Shown: piece after piece, positions 6,901 to 9,549 of the stretch | Layout: every line of letters starts with the position of its first letter | Position numbering within the stretch: the first letter of the stretch is position 1 | DNA from: CANJSG01 sp038203875 | Lineage (GTDB): Bacteria; Verrucomicrobiota; Verrucomicrobiia; Limisphaerales; CANJSG01 | Assembly (NCBI GenBank): GCA_038203875.1 | Contig: JBBRDN010000187.1 | Coordinates: 1 to 9,549 of the forward strand | Length of the DNA stretch: 9,549 nt | Direction: 5' to 3' | The notes under the pieces: model-generated | The model's database searches: none | Seen by the model: only the letters and a program-made list of their open reading frames with translations | What the model was told of the DNA's origin: nothing | Made by a program: the position numbers and the translations under genes

Positions 6901-7145
6901 ACACGGTGGTTCACTTCGATCCCTGGTGGAATCCGGCTGTCGAAGACCAGGCGACGGACCGCGCCCACCGCATCGGCCAGAGCCGGGTGGTCACGAATTA
7001 CAAGCTCATCACCCGGGGAACGATCGAGGAGAAGATTCTCCAGCTTCAGGCAAAAAAGCGCGAAGTCATCGCCGCGACATTGACCGGCGAAGAAGCGTTC
7101 ACGAACACCCTGAACTGGGCGGAGATCCAGGACTTGCTGGCCTGA
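3960..7145 (+). CDS. SNF2-family DEAD/DEAH-box ATPase with N-terminal SWIM zinc finger
   Basis: A complete 1061-residue protein of the bacterial SNF2/RapA-like superfamily 2 translocases, which use ATP to move along double-stranded DNA or remodel protein-DNA complexes. A SWIM zinc finger lies near the N-terminus (C69, C71, C81, H83; CxCx9CxH). It is followed by a long region of about 500 residues, probably the SNF2-associated domain, and then the motor. Motor motifs: I DEMGLGKT (GKT at 616-618), Ia CPTSLVFNW, II DEAQH (713-717), III LTGTP (740-744), V GGVGLNL, and VI ATDRAHRIGQ (998-1007, arginines 1001 and 1004). All catalytic residues appear intact. The ATG at 3960 gives the full SWIM domain and lies just after the hairpin-containing gap; no Shine-Dalgarno motif is visible. 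It stands alone on its strand and converges on the next gene with 7 nt between stops. The specific role is unknown; no restriction, helicase or nuclease partner is adjacent. Confidence 0.92.
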   Translation: MSDVRLSDQFFMQAAGWEAMKQARSLLERGNVLSSNWTAPVLKGVVQEGSISYRSGMVIKGESDIENLCSCRQSRESGSICAHAVAVGLHHLKRSAPVVPVKAGVVNASEQVSRGESGAGRAMVPKLKRSDSGEEVELFFVLPPNLGPALERGRVMLIVEAKWARGRMPINSLPLATAWKFSPEDLAPLEVLEEITRGEPPGMIQLTAAELAKVLGKLVEHPRVGVGRNTGLEVKREPYRLAIQAALDKDGQITLALKSAVGGVVLVKGETVWAFSQNTFRPLALPAGAGELLTKPVVIPRSRVPMFLIQDWSRLVAGCDVAANFRVEDFELEPRPPKFLLNLAGGIAQLTAQLQCVYGQRIMTVGVTDPNESHWLPDPDDPKRYSTRDLAAEQGALGRLTKYGFRPGKTAGSYDLMGQTPVLTFFAREFAKLEKEWKVALEERLERSAANNLERIEPKFQITPSGVQWFDLDVSFGTRSGERFSQADIQRLLLGGQNHTKLKNGKFAIIDTGAVEELQEVLLDCNPQQTGAGYRMNATQAGFLDSTLVENGWQAAAPQAWKDRAKVLSGEAKLECPPLGSLEVVLRPYQKHGVGWIHFLRTNGFGGVLADEMGLGKTLQTLAFLRSIQNGESKMRNGRKPHLVVCPTSLVFNWVAEASRFTPELNVVALHGPDRHARFARVAAADLVVTSYALIRRDAEKYRAIEFDTVVLDEAQHIKNRQTQNAQAVKAIRSQHRLVLTGTPMENSVFDLWSIFDFLMPGYLGTAQDFKERYEQPISREKNSEAQVRLARRLKPFLLRRLKRDVAKELPDKIEQVSFCELTEEQAQVYKQVLDATRREVVMAVDQQGLAKSRMMVLSALLRLRQICCDLRLLKIEEGKASEESAGKAPVAMSSGKLEMFSELLEEILDGGHRVLVFSQFVGMLTLLKERLAEEKIEYCYLDGSTTDRGAVVDSFQRGKAPVFLISLKAGGVGLNLTAADTVVHFDPWWNPAVEDQATDRAHRIGQSRVVTNYKLITRGTIEEKILQLQAKKREVIAATLTGEEAFTNTLNWAEIQDLLA

Positions 7146-7152
7146 ACGGGGC

Positions 7153-7560
7153 TCATTTGGCCTTGGCGAACCAGAGGGATGAGACTTGGCCCCAGACCAG
7201 CAGGGCACCGATTTCGGTCCAGGGTTTGGTCTTCGCCAGGACGAGCGGGAAGAAGTAGCCCCCGGTCTTCGGCAGCAACGCGAACTCGGTAAGCATCGCC
7301 ACGATGGGGAGCGCGGCGAGAATCAGGCCGCGTTTCCAGAGGGACGTTTTGGGAATCGGGATGAGCTGCAGGAAGCCCCACAACCCACCGAGGAGGACGA
7401 AGTGCGACATCCAGCCGGGCGTCACTTTCACCGTGATGGCGAAGCCTGTCTCACGCCGGAGCAGCGCTTCCGCCACGAGCCAGAGCAACACCGCGCCGGC
7501 CGCTCCACCCGCGCAGCCGGCTGCGAAGGCGACGGAGAGATTGCGCAGGAGGTTCTTCAC
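7153..7560 (-). CDS. Small four-helix membrane protein, unknown function
   Basis: A 135-residue protein with a short basic start (MKNLLRN) and four predicted membrane helices at about 9-33, 48-68, 77-96 and 115-131, implying both termini on the same side. I do not recognise the family. A Gly/Ala-rich first helix and the loop LLPKTGGYFFP (about 95-105) are its most distinctive features. The GTG start overlaps the stop of the upstream walJ-like gene by 4 nt (7557-7560), a typical translational-coupling arrangement, so the two are almost certainly expressed together. Its 3' end lies 7 nt from the convergent SNF2 gene, with no terminator between them. Coding status rests on the long hydrophobic pattern, the overlap and the compact packing; function cannot be assigned. 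Confidence 0.75.
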   Translation of the reverse strand: MKNLLRNLSVAFAAGCAGGAAGAVLLWLVAEALLRRETGFAITVKVTPGWMSHFVLLGGLWGFLQLIPIPKTSLWKRGLILAALPIVAMLTEFALLPKTGGYFFPLVLAKTKPWTEIGALLVWGQVSSLWFAKAK

Positions 7561-8387
7561 ACCGGGAAGAGTGCTGGCTGGTCGGCGATGGCGGGTTTCT
7601 GGAAGGCGAGGGAATAGGTCGCGCTGGGAGTCTCCTGAGAACTCACTTCGAGTCCGACGTGGTTGGCGCCGATCTCAGTCAGGCGCTTCTGGACCGTCGA
7701 ATGGGCCAGGTCGGGTCGGTTGCAGCCGCTGCTCAGGTGGCCGAGGAAGATGTGTTTGAGTTCGGCCGTGACGATCTCAACGGCGACGCCCCCGGCGGCT
7801 TCATTCGAGAGATGGCCGTGGCGGCTTTGGATGCGTTGCTTGACCGACCAAGGGCGTTTGGTGTCTTCCTGCAGCAGCTTCGGATCGTAGTTGGATTCGA
7901 GGACAAGAACGTTGGCGGGACGGACGCGTTCGACGACGAGCTTGGTCGCGTGGCCGAGGTCGGTTAGGAAACCGATGTTGCCGGAAGCAGTGCGGAGAAG
8001 GAAGCCGACCGGATCCTGGGCGTCGTGGGGAATGGAGAAGGTGTCCACTCCGACATCGCCGAGGTCGAAACGGGAGCCGGTTTCGAAGGTCCGGAAGTTC
8101 AACTTCACCTTCAGGCTGAATTCGATGGCTTCGCGCGTCAGGCGATTGCAGTAGACGGGGATGCCGGTCTTCTCCGCGATCACGGCCAGGCCGCAGATGT
8201 GGTCCGAGTGTTCGTGGGTGATGAGTATTCCCGAGAGAGTTTCCGGGGCCCGACCGAGGGTCGCCAGGCGTTGGCGGATCTGGCGACCGCTGAAGCCGGC
8301 GTCGATGAGCAGGCGGGTTTCGCCGGCTTCCAGGTAGGCGCAGTTTCCGCCGGACCCGCTGCCCAAGATGGTGAACTGAACTGGCAC
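7557..8387 (-). CDS. walJ: Metallo-beta-lactamase-fold hydrolase, WalJ/YycJ family
   Basis: A 276-residue cytoplasmic metal-dependent hydrolase. The N-terminus FTILGSGSGGNC is characteristic of the YycJ/WalJ group. The metal site is visible: HEHSDH (H58, H60, D62, H63), PHDAQDP (H121, D122), TDLGHAT (D143), ESNYD (164-168), RHGHLSN (189-195) and LGHLS (H217). Length fits the family. In Firmicutes the relative lies in the walRK operon and is linked to cell-wall and DNA-replication control; that role should not be transferred to this organism, where no two-component genes are adjacent. The GTG start at 8387 places the conserved strand at residue 5 as in homologues, though no Shine-Dalgarno motif precedes it. 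It overlaps the following small membrane-protein gene by 4 nt. It is divergent from rpoN across a 135-base gap (8388-8522), which must hold both promoters. Confidence 0.88.
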   Translation of the reverse strand: MPVQFTILGSGSGGNCAYLEAGETRLLIDAGFSGRQIRQRLATLGRAPETLSGILITHEHSDHICGLAVIAEKTGIPVYCNRLTREAIEFSLKVKLNFRTFETGSRFDLGDVGVDTFSIPHDAQDPVGFLLRTASGNIGFLTDLGHATKLVVERVRPANVLVLESNYDPKLLQEDTKRPWSVKQRIQSRHGHLSNEAAGGVAVEIVTAELKHIFLGHLSSGCNRPDLAHSTVQKRLTEIGANHVGLEVSSQETPSATYSLAFQKPAIADQPALFPV

Positions 8388-8522
8388 GGCGCGACGCTAG
8401 GACGGAGACAAGCTGTGGGAAGGAGATTCTCTGCGATTCCGGCGAAGTTTGCTTAAGGCAGCAGGGATGATGCCGAGTAATTCCTTGTCGCATGACGGGA
8501 CCCACCTAAGAATCACACGCAC

Positions 8523-9549
8523 ATGGCGCAAGGGATGCATTTATCTCAGAGGATGTCGCTGTCGCAGGTGCTGGCACCGCAGCTGCAGCAGTCGCTCGCG
8601 TTGCTCCAGGCAGCCACGCTGGAGCTGCGTTCTCTGGTGGAGCAGGAGCTCTCCCAGAACCCGTTGTTGGAGGAAATCCCGATCCAGGACGCCGACCAGA
8701 CGGAACAAAAGAACGACGATTCCTCGGAGGAAACTCCCGCCGCCACGCTCGACTTGGCCGAGCCTCCCGCCGACACGCAGGTCGACAACCAGGCCGAAGC
8801 CCCTGTGGAGAAGGAAGGCAGCGAACGGCAGGATGATTTTCAGGCGGAGTTCGACAAGCTGGTGCAGGAAGACCAGCAGTGGCGCGATGTTTTCTCGGCC
8901 AGCAACGGTCCGGTCCGGCAGTCGGAGGAGGCCGAGGAGAAAAGGCAGTTCATGTTCGAGAGCCTGACCTCCACCACTTCCCTCCAGGAGGACATGCTGG
9001 AACAGGTCCGGACTTCGAATCTCGCGGAGGCCGATTGGCCGTTGGCCGAACTCATCATTGGGAACATCGACGAGCGCGGCTATTGCCGGGTGCAGATGGC
9101 GGATCTGGCGTCATTGACGGGTCAAAAGGCGGACAAGCTGGAGCAGGTGTTGAAGGAGATTCAGTCCTTTCAACCCGCCGGTATCGCTGCGCGAGACATC
9201 CGCGAATGCCTCATGCTCCAGTTGGAGCGCAGGGGCAAGACGGAGTCGTTGGAATACCAAGTTGTGAGCGAGCACATGGAGGCGTTGCTCAAGCGGCGTC
9301 TGCCTGAGATCGCCCGCGGATGCGGCGTCGAGGTCGACGAGATCCAGGACGTGCTCGAGGAGATCGGCAAGTTGGAGCCGCAGCCCGGCCGCCAGTTCCT
9401 GCCGGACGAAAACCGCTACATCGTCCCCGAAGTCTTCGTTACCCGCGTCGGCGATGATTTTGTGGTGTCGACCAACGAGGAACACATTCCCCATCTCCGG
9501 ATCAGCAACGCCTACAAGGACCTGATGGCCCGGGGCGACGCTGGATCCG
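8523..9549 (+). CDS. rpoN: RNA polymerase sigma-54 factor (RpoN), 3' end beyond the window
   Basis: Sigma-54 directs core RNA polymerase to -24/-12 promoters that need an AAA+ activator. From ATG 8523 the frame is open for 342 codons to the window edge. Visible parts in order: glutamine- and leucine-rich region I (about 1-51, with APQLQQSLALLQ and NPLLEE), which contacts activators; a long acidic, low-complexity region II (about 52-130); and the core-binding region, including QPAGIAARDIRECL (217-230) and the LEPQPGRQF / YIVPEVFV segment. The helix-turn-helix and the C-terminal RpoN box should lie past the end. Known proteins are about 450-510 residues, so roughly a quarter to a third is missing. 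No Shine-Dalgarno motif precedes the ATG. It is divergently arranged with walJ. An activator is not in the window. Confidence 0.94.
   Translation, partial: MAQGMHLSQRMSLSQVLAPQLQQSLALLQAATLELRSLVEQELSQNPLLEEIPIQDADQTEQKNDDSSEETPAATLDLAEPPADTQVDNQAEAPVEKEGSERQDDFQAEFDKLVQEDQQWRDVFSASNGPVRQSEEAEEKRQFMFESLTSTTSLQEDMLEQVRTSNLAEADWPLAELIIGNIDERGYCRVQMADLASLTGQKADKLEQVLKEIQSFQPAGIAARDIRECLMLQLERRGKTESLEYQVVSEHMEALLKRRLPEIARGCGVEVDEIQDVLEEIGKLEPQPGRQFLPDENRYIVPEVFVTRVGDDFVVSTNEEHIPHLRISNAYKDLMARGDAGS

Noticed and set aside
8485..8513. Possible sigma-70 promoter for rpoN (TTGTCG, 16 nt, TAAGAA)
   Set aside because: The -10 match is only 3 of 6 and would place the transcript start almost on the ATG; too weak to annotate without transcript data.

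Overview
This is GC-rich bacterial chromosome with mostly housekeeping content. I infer Verrucomicrobiota (Pedosphaera/Limisphaerales-like). The pointers are the short palindromic intergenic repeats (a GGTAGGGCGG...CTTGCC inverted repeat and an array of small GC hairpins), a two-module ABC-2 permease of a kind I associate with that phylum, and an absence of Shine-Dalgarno motifs. The phylum is inference, not proof.

Layout. On the + strand the window opens inside prmA (ribosomal protein L11 methyltransferase), followed 3 nt later by a single-domain ABC ATPase of the ModF/YlmA type. The ATPase ends inside a roughly 36-bp-armed inverted repeat (1602-1745). Convergent to it, on the - strand, is a large ABC-2 type permease (1754-3565) broken by one in-frame TGA (2812-2810). 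The reading frame continues unchanged on both sides, and the TGA sits where TGG (Trp) would be expected. A 394-base gap (3566-3959) holds an array of at least seven small perfect hairpins (3622-3834), then about 125 bases in which I see nothing. Next, on the + strand, comes a complete 1061-residue SWIM-zinc-finger SNF2-family ATPase. A convergent - strand pair follows: a WalJ/YycJ-type metallo-beta-lactamase-fold hydrolase and, overlapping it by 4 nt, a small four-helix membrane protein of unknown function. Divergent from these, running off the right edge on the + strand, is rpoN (sigma-54), present for its first 342 codons.

Working together. prmA and the ATPase look like a transcription unit, as do walJ and the small membrane protein. 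The permease has no adjacent co-oriented ATPase and may be a decaying gene. I do not see a defence island, prophage, CRISPR array or RNA gene. The observations most worth a second look are the single in-frame stop in the permease and the two different palindromic repeat systems. I found no convincing new multi-gene system.
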